This document shows positions 51,262-60,702 of a stretch of DNA of 64,000 nucleotides, in pieces. The first letter of the stretch is position 1. The number at the start of each line of letters is the position of its first letter. The notes beneath the pieces were generated by a model that ran no database searches, had not been told where the DNA came from, and saw only the letters and a program-made list of their open reading frames with translations. Position numbers and translations under genes: made by a program. The stretch spans positions 1-64,000 of the forward strand of contig JADFZZ010000015.1 of the NCBI GenBank assembly GCA_015232315.1. Reading direction: 5' to 3'. Origin of the DNA: SAR324 cluster bacterium (GTDB lineage: Bacteria > SAR324 > NAC60-12).

Positions 51262-53153
51262 ATGGACCTCAAAGTTTGCAGGAGTTGATCAAGAATAGTT
51301 TGGAAGGACTCCTGATCCATATTGACCAGAGCTTCCTGCAACAAAGTGATCTGTTGATTGATATATGGAACAGAATTCAGTTGTTGTTTCATGGTTTCCA
51401 ATTGTTTTTCCAGCACGGTATAGCGCCAGAAACTGATGTTTGCGAGTTCTTCCGCTTCTTGAATAAAAGTCTGACGCATTGCGTCTGGAATGTCCTGCAT
51501 CGTCATGGTGGCGGATGTCGTATGTTCCGAAGGTGATTCCGGATCATTTTCTCTTCCCAGATACTTTTTACACAGGGCCAGTAACGAGTCTTTTTGTAAT
51601 GGTTTTGAAAGACAGTCCTCAAAACAGCCTGATTTTTTTTCAGTATCGCTGGTGCCATAGGGCAAGATTCCAATCACAGGAATATTGGCGCAGTTTGGTC
51701 GTTGTTTCAACTGTTCAGTGGTTTGAATTCCATCCATTTCAGGCATTTGAAGATCCATGAGAATGAGTGAGGGATGACACTGTTCTGCTTTTTTTAAGGC
51801 TTCCTTGCCATTGATCGCTGTTTCTACCTGCACTCCCAGATCACCGAGCATAATTTTAGTGAGAAACAGATGCGTGTCATTATCGTCGGCAATCAATACC
51901 GTTTTTCCTGCATAAACCTGTTTTTCAGATTTTATGATCCTTTCTGGTGTGATGGCTATTTTATCGATGTTCAACCAGAAATTCAGTGTCAAATGAGTTG
52001 CCGTGTGTTCCAGAGTGAATTTTCCCTGCAATTCAGATCCCCATTGTGCAATCCGCTTGAGTCTCGCATCCTGAAAAGCACCCTGTACCTGTTTGTCAAG
52101 AGGTTGCGTTAACATCTGAAATTGTTGCTCGCGTTGTTGCATGTCGTCTTCATTGATGGATAAAACCAGCGCAAATAAAATCTGATCTGGATGGGGCTCA
52201 ACTTCGAGACGTACAACAGAAAAAGAGGGGGGACCCTCCAGACAGATTTCAAGCAATCCTTTGAGCAGATGATTCAAGCGTCCCCGGTCACTGCTGATGT
52301 GGACGGGGGTTTGCCCCTGAAAGGCATAACTGAAATCAATATTTTGTTCCATAGCCGTTTTTTTCAGCAAGGTCATCAAGCCTTTCACCATGACTCTGAG
52401 ATCGAATTTTTCCCATTTAGGCTCGGTACTGTCTGGATTGAATTTGGCGAGCGCGGAAATATTGTAAATGGCTTCTTCCAGATTACTGATGTTGCTGAGC
52501 AGGATCTGCAGATAGTGTTCGCACTGCTCTTTCATCTCCTGTTTTTTAAACATCGTCAGCAGAACTTCCGCAAAACCTTTGACCGAACTCAAAGGTGAGC
52601 GGATCTCATGGGACATGCTGTCATAGTAATTGTGGTTTTGTCGGGCATAGTGGCGTTTGATCTGAGCCAGTTCAATCCAGGGGGTCAGATAGTTTCCCAG
52701 AAGAGTCAAAAGGCTGGTTTGCGCGGCATCAAGGTGCAGCGGTTTGTCATGAAACACCGCGAGTATTCCGATCCAGAGGCCTTCGGGATTTTGGAGAGGG
52801 CAGGCAAAATAGCCTTTTATATTCCGATTCATGAAAAATGGCGTTTTTAAGGCTTCGGGATCATGAATTTCACAACGTTGGGTCGCATTACAGAAATCCC
52901 ATTTGAGATCTGCTGCGGAGATGCTCCGGCTTGGTTCAAGGTGGTCCCTGTGCCAGAACGCTTTGGTCATGATTGTAGAATTGTGCTGAATCTCGCCGAT
53001 CAGCACAAAAGGAACACCTAATTCAGCCGCGACCTGTCGGCAGATCTGCCCGAACCCGTCCTCTGTGCCTGGCGTTGCCAGCAGTTTTGATAATCGGTGA
53101 TAAGAAGATTCCTCCTGATTTTGAGAAGAAAACCACAGCCAATTTTTAAACAT
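51258..53153 (-). CDS. Hybrid histidine kinase with degenerate ATPase domain
   Basis: 631 residues. GAF-like domain about 15-165, dimerisation domain with His182 (SHEIRSPLSS), an ATPase-like region (about 280-395), a receiver domain with Asp467 (LMDLQMPEMDG) and a helical C-terminal part (about 550-631). The ATPase region lacks the N-box asparagine (LLKGLLEICLEG), the DxGxG and the GxGLGL box. It therefore probably cannot bind ATP normally, so it may act as a phosphatase, scaffold or acceptor. No membrane segment or signal peptide is visible. It overlaps its response regulator by 4 nt. Confidence 0.82.
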   Translation of the reverse strand: MFKNWLWFSSQNQEESSYHRLSKLLATPGTEDGFGQICRQVAAELGVPFVLIGEIQHNSTIMTKAFWHRDHLEPSRSISAADLKWDFCNATQRCEIHDPEALKTPFFMNRNIKGYFACPLQNPEGLWIGILAVFHDKPLHLDAAQTSLLTLLGNYLTPWIELAQIKRHYARQNHNYYDSMSHEIRSPLSSVKGFAEVLLTMFKKQEMKEQCEHYLQILLSNISNLEEAIYNISALAKFNPDSTEPKWEKFDLRVMVKGLMTLLKKTAMEQNIDFSYAFQGQTPVHISSDRGRLNHLLKGLLEICLEGPPSFSVVRLEVEPHPDQILFALVLSINEDDMQQREQQFQMLTQPLDKQVQGAFQDARLKRIAQWGSELQGKFTLEHTATHLTLNFWLNIDKIAITPERIIKSEKQVYAGKTVLIADDNDTHLFLTKIMLGDLGVQVETAINGKEALKKAEQCHPSLILMDLQMPEMDGIQTTEQLKQRPNCANIPVIGILPYGTSDTEKKSGCFEDCLSKPLQKDSLLALCKKYLGRENDPESPSEHTTSATMTMQDIPDAMRQTFIQEAEELANISFWRYTVLEKQLETMKQQLNSVPYINQQITLLQEALVNMDQESFQTILDQLLQTLRSM

Positions 53154-53320
53154 AGGATAACCAGAAAGAGATGATTTTTATTCCTCTATTGCGTTTGTCA
53201 ATCAATCCCGTTAACACAAATAAAACACTTATAGGCTATATGTATTGAGAAGAAGTAGCGCTTACAAGTCTGAAAACAAGTTTCAGCACTCAAATATGTC
53301 ATAAATTGAAGAGGAGAAAA

Positions 53321-55507
53321 ATGCCATCTGTCAGAAAAAACATGAAAAAAGGAGTATCTACCACCAATAGCGGAACAATTCTGAACAACGGAAGGCCAAG
53401 CAAAGCCATGCCGGAACTCCCGCTGGACTGGGAAAATCTTGATCCTGCCGATCTTAAAAACCCTCTGCTGTATATCAACCGTGAGTTGAGTTGGCTGGAA
53501 TTCAATCAACGTGTGCTGGACCAGGCATATGATGACATGCATCCTTTGCTGGAAAGAGTGAAATTTCTGGCGATTGTCGGCACGAATCTGGATGAGTTTT
53601 TTATGATTCGTCTGGCAACAATCATCAAAAAGATTGTGAACAATATTGATGATCTCTCACAGGATGGCCTGACAACACGCCGCCAGTTCTGGGCGATTCG
53701 GGAACGTGCTGAAAAAATGCTCAATGACATGACTCAATGCTGGGAAAAAACCTTGAAGCCTCAACTTCGGGAAAAGTCGATTGTGTTTCTGGATGCCGCC
53801 GATTATACGGACCAAATCCGACAATTTCTAAGCTCGTATTTTCTCAAGGAAATATATCCCGTATTGACTCCTCTGGCCTATGATCCCGGACATCCCTTCC
53901 CACATATTTCCAATCTCAGCACCAGCCTGGCTGTTGTGATCCGGCATCAGGGAGAAACCAGATTTGCCCGGGTTAAAATTACAGCCGTATTGCCGAGGTT
54001 TGTACGTATTCCTGAGCAGGTTTGCGGTATTTCAGGGCATGTCTTTGTGTTTGTGGAAGATGTGCTCAAAGACCATATGCAAGAGCTTTTTCCAGGGACC
54101 AAAATCGAAGAAATCTATTTGTTCCGGATGATCCGTGATACGGATGTGGTCATACAGGAAGATGAAGCGGATGATCTCCTGCAAACAGTGGATGAAAGCC
54201 TGAAACGAGTCAGATATGGCGAGGTTTCAATGCTCCAGGTAGAACAGAACATGCCCGACCGTATTCTGAACATTCTGATTGAAAACACCCGGGCGATGGA
54301 AGGTGTGGTCACGCGGACGGACAGTCGCATGAATTATGGCAGTCTGATGCAACTCTATCAACTCCATCGGCCACAATTGAAAGACACACCGTTTTCGCCA
54401 CCTGTCCTGTTCAGTGAACACAACCGGGATACGCTGCTTGAACGCATCAAGATTCAGGATTTGCTGGTGCATCATCCGTTTGAGTCGTTTGTTTCTGTCG
54501 AAAATTTTATTTCGGCGGCAGTCAATGATCCCAATGTGATTGTGATTAAAATGACGCTGTACCGCATTGGTTCCAACTCACCGATTGTGGACCAGCTTAT
54601 TCAGGCGGCTGAAGCCGGGAAACAGGTGTCTGTTCTGGTTGAACTCAAAGCCCGGTTTGATGAAAAAAATAATATCATCTGGGCCAAACGCCTTGAGGAA
54701 GTGGGCGTGCATGTGGTGTATGGCGTGATGAAGCTCAAAACACACTGCAAGTTGTGTCTGGTCATTCGCAAAGAATCCGATGGTATCCGGCGCTACATGC
54801 ATATTGGCTCAGGAAACTATAATCGCGGAACCGCGCAAATTTACACCGATACCGGATTATTTACCGCCAATGATGAAATCGGTGGTGATGTTTCGGATGT
54901 GTTCAATGTGATCACGGGTTACTCCAATAAAAAGGACTATAAACATTTACTGGTAGCACCAGCGGGTCTGCGCCCCGGCATTATGAGAATGATTGAACGG
55001 GAAATCCTGCATGCCCGTGAAGGCCGGGAAACGAGAATCATTATCAAGGCGAACGGATTGACAGACCCTGAAATAATCCGTGCCATGTATCAGGCCTCAC
55101 AGGCCGGTATCAAAATTGACCTGATTGTTCGGGGCATTTGCTGTCTCCGCCCCGGAATCAAGGGCATCAGTGAGAACATCAGAGTGATCTCAGTGGTGGG
55201 CCGGTTTCTGGAACACTCCCGAATTTATTATTTTCTGAATGGTGGACAGGAAAACATGTATATCGGCTCCGCGGATCTGATGGAGAGGAATCTGGATAAA
55301 CGGGTTGAAGTCCTGTGCCCTGTACTGGACCCCAAAATCATGGAGCATCTCAAAAATATGGTTCTGGGCAGTGTGCTCAATGATTCTGTGAGAGCCTTTG
55401 TTTTACAGTCCAACGGCAAATATGAACGTCTGAAAAATCTTCAGAAAGACGGAATTGATTCGCAGGATTATCTCCTCAATTGGTATGCCAAAAGTGGAAA
55501 TTTGTAG
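53321..55507 (+). CDS. ppk1: Polyphosphate kinase 1
   Basis: A 728-residue PPK1. The N-domain (ELSWLEFNQRVLDQAYD), NLDEFFMIRLATI, TRTDSRMNYGSL, IKMTLYRIGSNSPIV, LVELKARFDEKNNI and the catalytic HCKLCLV, HIGSGNYNRGTA and LEHSRIYYF motifs are present. It makes inorganic polyphosphate from ATP using a phosphohistidine. ATG at 53321 has GAGGAG at five bases; a TTG at 53306 would add little. It is transcribed divergently from the degenerate kinase gene. No exopolyphosphatase gene follows. Confidence 0.96.
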   Translation: MPSVRKNMKKGVSTTNSGTILNNGRPSKAMPELPLDWENLDPADLKNPLLYINRELSWLEFNQRVLDQAYDDMHPLLERVKFLAIVGTNLDEFFMIRLATIIKKIVNNIDDLSQDGLTTRRQFWAIRERAEKMLNDMTQCWEKTLKPQLREKSIVFLDAADYTDQIRQFLSSYFLKEIYPVLTPLAYDPGHPFPHISNLSTSLAVVIRHQGETRFARVKITAVLPRFVRIPEQVCGISGHVFVFVEDVLKDHMQELFPGTKIEEIYLFRMIRDTDVVIQEDEADDLLQTVDESLKRVRYGEVSMLQVEQNMPDRILNILIENTRAMEGVVTRTDSRMNYGSLMQLYQLHRPQLKDTPFSPPVLFSEHNRDTLLERIKIQDLLVHHPFESFVSVENFISAAVNDPNVIVIKMTLYRIGSNSPIVDQLIQAAEAGKQVSVLVELKARFDEKNNIIWAKRLEEVGVHVVYGVMKLKTHCKLCLVIRKESDGIRRYMHIGSGNYNRGTAQIYTDTGLFTANDEIGGDVSDVFNVITGYSNKKDYKHLLVAPAGLRPGIMRMIEREILHAREGRETRIIIKANGLTDPEIIRAMYQASQAGIKIDLIVRGICCLRPGIKGISENIRVISVVGRFLEHSRIYYFLNGGQENMYIGSADLMERNLDKRVEVLCPVLDPKIMEHLKNMVLGSVLNDSVRAFVLQSNGKYERLKNLQKDGIDSQDYLLNWYAKSGNL

Positions 55508-55509
55508 AA

Positions 55510-57492
55510 TCAGGAAGTGACTCTGAATGTGCGGCTTACTCCCTGATAAGGCACAAAATCACGGAATGTTCTCTGAGACCCCTGATACACCACCCTGTAA
55601 ATTCCCGGAATTGTTTCGTCCGGGATGTTCCAGATGATTTCTGCGATGAGGTCTTTTTTTTGCTGAAACCATCGAACCCGGGTATCCCAATCTGAATCGA
55701 CAGCAACGCATTCCCATCGGCCTTGATGCTGTCGTTCTACGAGCACATAGGTTTGAGTCTGCTCCAGGTCATCATTCGGATTGGATGCATTGAGCTGAAA
55801 CAGAACTTTCTCACCGGGATGGTATACGCTACGGGGTTGTTGGCGGACCATCCCCTGCGTGGGGCTTGCTTTCAGACTTCTTTGCCGGAGTTCCACACGC
55901 TGGAACATGGGGAACTGAAAAATCGGTGCCCGGGATTCCTTGACCGCAATGCCATACGCCATCATGTGAGACAGTTCGGAATAAATCTGCTGATACGCAT
56001 TGAAGGTATAGGGGCCAAAATGAACGGAGGCACCTTCATAATGCTGAAGTGCGTAGGCTTCCCGCGTTTCAATATAACCGGTGTAGGTATTGGCCAGTCC
56101 AGCGATCACAAGATGCTGGATCCCCTTGTTGATCAGGACGCTCGATAATTGATGTTTCAACCGTCTGCCACACATCGTGGTCATTTCTCCCGGAACTGAA
56201 ATCAAGCCCAGCATGCCAATCTGAAAAATCTGAAATGGCAGAGTTTGCGGCGTCCATGGTGCGTTTTGCGAAATTCCTGTGGGTAAAATGACAGGTTTAT
56301 GCTGATGTTCCGGATCATCCCAGAGGCGTGACAACATCCAGGTCGCAGTGCCAATGGCTTTAGCCGAAAGACCTTTATTGTGTTTCCAGATATGTGGAAG
56401 CGTCCATGTTTTGCCCTTGTTGAGTCCTTCCTGAATTCCCGGCACATCGCTGGGGCCATCCTGTGAGGCACCCGCGGCAAAGGAAACTCCCAAAGCCGAA
56501 GTTGGCAAACGAATTTCAGTGGTGCCCGTAAATTCCGGAGCAACCACATAGCCGGGCATTTTTACCCATCGGTGCCTAAAATCTAACGGTCCTGTCACAG
56601 GTTTGCCTTTTGCCTCAAACAATTCCCAGGCCTTCTCAAATTGTCTGAAACCGCATATTTCTGTACTTTCCAGGTCATCTTTCCCTTCGCCCATACCATC
56701 TCCCCGAATGTTGGGTGATGTATCACCATGCTCACTGTTGGCAAACGCCGCCACAAATGAATTATCCTTATATTTCTCCCGCATTTCTTTCTCAAAACGC
56801 CAGGCCGCATAACCTTTGCTGTCTCCGCTGATGTAACGGTTGTTTTTGCTGGTGGAGGTGGGATGAATCGCATACCAACTAATCACCCCCACAGGTTTTG
56901 CATCCAGTGTTGTGAATGTACAAACAGTCATTTCCTTGTTGGTATCATGCGGATATTCGATTGAGTCAGGATTTGCCCGATACGCTTCCGGAGAGCGATT
57001 GACGCTGATTCCTGTCAACTCCCCCCTGTTCATGAAAAACAGTCCCGGTTTCAATTGACGATGTGCCGTGATGACAGATTGAAAAATACCATTCACGATT
57101 CTTCTGAAATTCTGTGAGGAAAAACCCCAGGTGGTGATGTTGTATAACGGATAATGGGAGTATCCACCGGGGCCGGAATGCGTATGCGTTGCCGTGATCA
57201 TCACATTTTCATGATCATACAAGCCTTCGAAACGGCGTCGGAGTTTTCTGATGACAGCAAGCTTGATGGATTGGGAAATGAAACATAAATCCGCACAGAC
57301 AAATACCACTCTTTTTCCTGAGTCCGTATCGCGCATGATGAATGCCCGACTCCATAACCGCAGTTGAATGCCCCAGGTTTTCTGCTCAGGTGTGCCATAA
57401 CCCATCATCCCGAGACCCAGAACATTGCCGGTGATATCCTGTTTTCCAACGCCTATTTCATAATCTGAGGTGCGAGTCTGTGAAGATGTCAT
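55510..57492 (-). CDS. Neutral/alkaline ceramidase family protein
   Basis: 660 residues. IGVGKQDITG, MMGYGTPEQKTWGI, the zinc motif THTHSGPGGYSHY, SEHGDTSPNI and the C-terminal beta-domain show the neutral ceramidase family, which hydrolyses the amide bond of ceramide to sphingosine and fatty acid. ATG at 57492 is preceded by AGGAG. Unlike secreted members it has no recognisable signal peptide at either possible start, so it may be cytoplasmic, which is odd for an enzyme on membrane lipids. It could act on other N-acyl lipids. It is convergent with ppk1, with 2 nt between stop codons. Confidence 0.88.
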   Translation of the reverse strand: MTSSQTRTSDYEIGVGKQDITGNVLGLGMMGYGTPEQKTWGIQLRLWSRAFIMRDTDSGKRVVFVCADLCFISQSIKLAVIRKLRRRFEGLYDHENVMITATHTHSGPGGYSHYPLYNITTWGFSSQNFRRIVNGIFQSVITAHRQLKPGLFFMNRGELTGISVNRSPEAYRANPDSIEYPHDTNKEMTVCTFTTLDAKPVGVISWYAIHPTSTSKNNRYISGDSKGYAAWRFEKEMREKYKDNSFVAAFANSEHGDTSPNIRGDGMGEGKDDLESTEICGFRQFEKAWELFEAKGKPVTGPLDFRHRWVKMPGYVVAPEFTGTTEIRLPTSALGVSFAAGASQDGPSDVPGIQEGLNKGKTWTLPHIWKHNKGLSAKAIGTATWMLSRLWDDPEHQHKPVILPTGISQNAPWTPQTLPFQIFQIGMLGLISVPGEMTTMCGRRLKHQLSSVLINKGIQHLVIAGLANTYTGYIETREAYALQHYEGASVHFGPYTFNAYQQIYSELSHMMAYGIAVKESRAPIFQFPMFQRVELRQRSLKASPTQGMVRQQPRSVYHPGEKVLFQLNASNPNDDLEQTQTYVLVERQHQGRWECVAVDSDWDTRVRWFQQKKDLIAEIIWNIPDETIPGIYRVVYQGSQRTFRDFVPYQGVSRTFRVTS

Positions 57493-57846
57493 AAGTCTCC
57501 TGTCAAGCCGGGGTTCAGCCAACAAATCGGTGGATTGGACCGCTAACAACGCTGTCTACCATTGTTCTTAACAGAAAATTTTTATTTGGAAAACAGGAAG
57601 ATTGAATTCGACAGTATCGTTTTCTCAATGTGACAGGTCGTCTTTGACGGATGGACGCTTCAGAGATCCTCGAAATTGCATTGACGTATGTAATGTGGAA
57701 AAATTGTTTGCGTTCATCTTTCAAATCTGTTTGTATACGATCTGAAGCGGTTGTAACAATTATTCCTGTAATTTCAGGAGTTGTTACAGCAAGCCGTAAA
57801 AAATGATGACAGTCAGAAATATTTTTTCAATGAAAGAGGGTGTTTT
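57493..57846. promoter_or_regulatory. Divergent region with palindromic operator-like element
   Basis: 354 nt between the ceramidase-type gene and the J-domain-like gene, pointing apart. TGTAACAA (57752-57759) and TTGTTACA (57781-57788) are exact inverse copies 21 bases apart, with a small CCTG/CAGG palindrome between them. Such a nested symmetric site, about 60-95 nt before the downstream start, is a good candidate for a dimeric regulator. GAGGG at seven bases precedes the ATG at 57847. No gene is evident in the gap. Confidence 0.5.
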
Positions 57847-58857
57847 ATGGACAATCAACTGAAAAAAATAATCACCCGTATCCATCCTGACCGGTTTCAC
57901 AGCTATCCCTCGATTCAGCAGATCAATGAAACCGCGGTGCAACAGATTTTATCCTTCTGGAATACCGGAAAGGATTCCAGTCATGCTATCAAATCTTTTT
58001 TAGCGACAATCCGGTTTTATTATTACAATCAGGATGATCTGTTTGAAAAAGTGGAAGTGACGCTTGAATTGCGAAACCGTCTTTTGCAAGACTCAGAACT
58101 AAGATCCGCGTATGTGGATTATGCCATCCAGTTTCTGTTATTTCTTTGCGGAGGCAGAGACGCAGGGCCTTCTGTGCCGGAAGGACTCGAAGAATATGAA
58201 ATTCTGGACATCGAACATCCCCGTCAGGAATTCCCTGAATCCTTTGGTGTGGATATTCTGTTACAGCAGATGAGACAAAAACTGGGCAAGGGCATCCAGT
58301 TTGATCATGAACTGACCACAGAACAACAGGAAAAGGCCTTGGGGCAACTGATGAATGCCGCTGATATCATGCAACATCTGAATCTGGAAAATATCCAGTT
58401 GATCATCGCTCAATCCTATCACATGCTGTCCTCCAACGTATGCAATATTCCTTATGATTTTGAACTGGGCGAATGCCTGAGATACATTGAAGAAAATTTT
58501 CCTGAGGCGATCCGGGAGATTCAGTCAAGAAATCGACATTTGACAGTATTTCTAAAGGAAAAGCTGGGCTGTCTGGGCGTGAATGGAACGCAGATCTGTT
58601 CCATCACCCAGCTCTATCTTGGGATGGGGCGGTTGAATCTTTATACAAGACAACTCAAGGTATTTGATTTGAAAGAAACTTTTTTGATGATCAGTGTGGA
58701 TTATTTCAATTCAGGACAAATGTTTTATCTACCATGGAACTTTGATATTGAATCCCTCCAGGCTCATTTGTCCCAGTTTCTGGCAGAACATCAGCAACGT
58801 CGCAAAAAGAATTTTGATGAAATGCCCATTCAGCTTTCTTTTGAATTCGCGGCCTGA
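57847..58857 (+). CDS. J-domain-like (DUF4460-type) protein of unknown function
   Basis: 336 residues. The N-terminal 40 residues (KKIITRIHPDRFHSYPSIQQINETAVQQIL) carry an HPD motif followed by Asn/Ile-rich spacing like the J-domain-related DUF4460 region of animal TCAIM-type proteins; this is weak, motif-level resemblance. The rest is mostly helical with a central insert PRQEFPESFGVDILL and a distinct C-terminal domain (about 245-336, FLKEKLGCLGVNGTQ ... YLPWNFD). It has no membrane segments. It is convergent with an HD-GYP-type gene with no space between stop codons. Hsp70 co-chaperone function is not implied by the HPD alone. Confidence 0.55.
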   Translation: MDNQLKKIITRIHPDRFHSYPSIQQINETAVQQILSFWNTGKDSSHAIKSFLATIRFYYYNQDDLFEKVEVTLELRNRLLQDSELRSAYVDYAIQFLLFLCGGRDAGPSVPEGLEEYEILDIEHPRQEFPESFGVDILLQQMRQKLGKGIQFDHELTTEQQEKALGQLMNAADIMQHLNLENIQLIIAQSYHMLSSNVCNIPYDFELGECLRYIEENFPEAIREIQSRNRHLTVFLKEKLGCLGVNGTQICSITQLYLGMGRLNLYTRQLKVFDLKETFLMISVDYFNSGQMFYLPWNFDIESLQAHLSQFLAEHQQRRKKNFDEMPIQLSFEFAA

Positions 58858-60198
58858 TCACATAGCCTGAATTTGAAGGAAAATGTCCAGAGCCTGGTCA
58901 CCAAAAATATCATAATGATCCAGATCCTTGACAATATTCATATTTTTTTCCACTTCCAGATCAATCAGTGCGTATTTTGATACATCATTTCCCTGGGCGT
59001 CCCTGACCACAACGACCTTGGGACGATTCAGATCTATTGTGGGAACGCTGATCACAAAGGCCATGGAATTATCATTCAACTGTACCAGTGAGCCTTTCGG
59101 ATATTTCCCCAGAACCTTCATGAACAAGTCCCAGACGTTGGGATCAAATTCCACACCGGTCAAGGCGTCAATATAACGCATAGCGGCGGCAGGTGGCCAT
59201 GATTTTTTATAACTTCGCCGTCCAATCAAGGCCTGATAGACATCCACAATCGAGGCCAACCGGGTTTCCATCAGCACATCATCATACTTGACATTCTGGG
59301 GATAACTCGAATTGAGAGATGTGTCCATTTTCACATGGTGATAATGGGCGATATTGACTATCTGGGACGGCATCCCCATTTCTTCGAGAATCTTTGCGCC
59401 AAACACTGTGTGTGACTGCAAAAGATGCATTTCGCGGCTTTCCCGCTCAAACCGGGCAGTGCTTTCCAGAATATCCTTGGGAACTTTTGATTTGCCGCAA
59501 TCATGCATGAAACCGGCAAACAGGGTCATTTGGACATCCGCAAACACGGGTTTTTCTCCTGTGAGACGTTTCATTTCATAATAGGCATTCTGAAAAATGG
59601 CGGCAGCATCCACGCAATGCGCATAGGTCTGGTCACTTTGTTTAAGGCTGGCAAGGGTCTGCATGGCTTCCGCACTTGACGATTTCATCATATTTTCAAT
59701 ATAGACCTTGACCCCCTCGGTTTTCATCTTACCAAGTCTTGCGCCATCCATCATGTCTTTTACCGCATCCGTTGCTTGTTCGCGCATTTCCACGCTTTCT
59801 TTCACCTGTTGCACAAATACGTTGGCTTCTTCGACAGATTCCTTGTGTTTTTCCTGTTGGGTTTTCTGTTTGGGAAGTTCCATCACTTCAAATTCCAGAA
59901 AACCCCGTTTTTGCAACTCTTCAATCAAGCGCGGGGTAACCGTGGTGAATTTTCTGAGAGTGTCCGGGAAATCTGTAATTTTAAGCAAGCGATCATTCGG
60001 TTGCAGGTCATTTTCCTTGCAATCCATCTTTTTTCCATTCCTCGCGATTTTAAAAGTAGCACCTTTAAAATTAAGCTGAATGAATTTACAGGAATGTTCT
60101 CCCAACTGTAGATATTGCGTGGAAAATCCTGTGAAGGCCAGGATTTTCATATTATCTTTCAGTTGTTTGATAGGAACAATTTTAGTTGATGCTGACAT
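58858..60198 (-). CDS. HD-GYP-type phosphodiesterase
   Basis: 446 residues. An N-terminal domain (to about 110) precedes a coiled coil and an HD-GYP-like domain (about 180-310) with H194, the HD pair 232-233 (FMHDCGKSKVP), H263 and H287/H288. The GYP motif reads SYP (298-300) and the usual HHE reads HHV, so metal and c-di-GMP contacts may differ from canonical enzymes. HD-GYP proteins hydrolyse cyclic-di-GMP; this one is a variant whose activity should be tested. The C-terminal 100 residues form an extra domain. AAGGT lies eight bases before the ATG. Confidence 0.8.
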   Translation of the reverse strand: MSASTKIVPIKQLKDNMKILAFTGFSTQYLQLGEHSCKFIQLNFKGATFKIARNGKKMDCKENDLQPNDRLLKITDFPDTLRKFTTVTPRLIEELQKRGFLEFEVMELPKQKTQQEKHKESVEEANVFVQQVKESVEMREQATDAVKDMMDGARLGKMKTEGVKVYIENMMKSSSAEAMQTLASLKQSDQTYAHCVDAAAIFQNAYYEMKRLTGEKPVFADVQMTLFAGFMHDCGKSKVPKDILESTARFERESREMHLLQSHTVFGAKILEEMGMPSQIVNIAHYHHVKMDTSLNSSYPQNVKYDDVLMETRLASIVDVYQALIGRRSYKKSWPPAAAMRYIDALTGVEFDPNVWDLFMKVLGKYPKGSLVQLNDNSMAFVISVPTIDLNRPKVVVVRDAQGNDVSKYALIDLEVEKNMNIVKDLDHYDIFGDQALDIFLQIQAM

Positions 60199-60210
60199 GG
60201 GTTATACCTT

Positions 60211-60561
60211 CTAAACTGGCGTTGAGGATAAGGGTGAAGCCTTGCATATGGAACATGCGCACTTGTCTCTTAAGGATTTGAAGGTGTACAATCCTGAATT
60301 GTGACCATCACTCCAGTGAATCCGGAAAGCGTAATTTCCTACATATTCACTGTGTCGGATATGAATATCCACAGGAATGGTTTCCGGTTTCAATACTTTT
60401 TTACCTGTCAATTCATCAATACAAACCGCACAGGGACAATCATTCCGTAATTGGAAAAAAATATAACGGCTTTCGTGGCCGTCTTTCCACAGGATATACA
60501 AATCATCAGCAATCAGGATTTTTTCAGGCTTTTTTTGTTTGAGGGATGTCATTACTGTCAT
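60211..60561 (-). CDS. DUF971 domain protein with two CxxC-like motifs
   Basis: 116 residues. ADDLYILWKDGHESRYIFFQLRNDCPC and the W-S-DGHNSG-LYTF-SLRD repeat match DUF971, the N-terminal domain of gamma-butyrobetaine hydroxylase-type proteins, found alone in many bacteria. It contains two cysteine clusters (CPCAVC and CACSIC), the second after the repeated LRDKC segment; the domain may bind a metal or Fe-S cluster. Its start follows TTTTTTAG with no clear ribosome site. It is 12 nt upstream of the HD-GYP-type gene. Confidence 0.82.
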   Translation of the reverse strand: MTVMTSLKQKKPEKILIADDLYILWKDGHESRYIFFQLRNDCPCAVCIDELTGKKVLKPETIPVDIHIRHSEYVGNYAFRIHWSDGHNSGLYTFKSLRDKCACSICKASPLSSTPV

Positions 60562-60702
60562 AATTTTTTAGTGTCCAGTATAATAACTCAAGAGTTATAA
60601 GTTTTTAGCCGACAGTGTCAGTGTTCGTTAGAAAACAAGAATGAGTCTTTAGTACAATAATTTTTGAGTTAATTCAACACACGAATTGGAAAGTACATAA
60701 AA

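Noticed and set aside
53296-53312. Pho box before ppk1 (TGTCATAAATTG)
   Set aside because: Only a partial half-site match and it overlaps the ribosome-site region; too weak to call.
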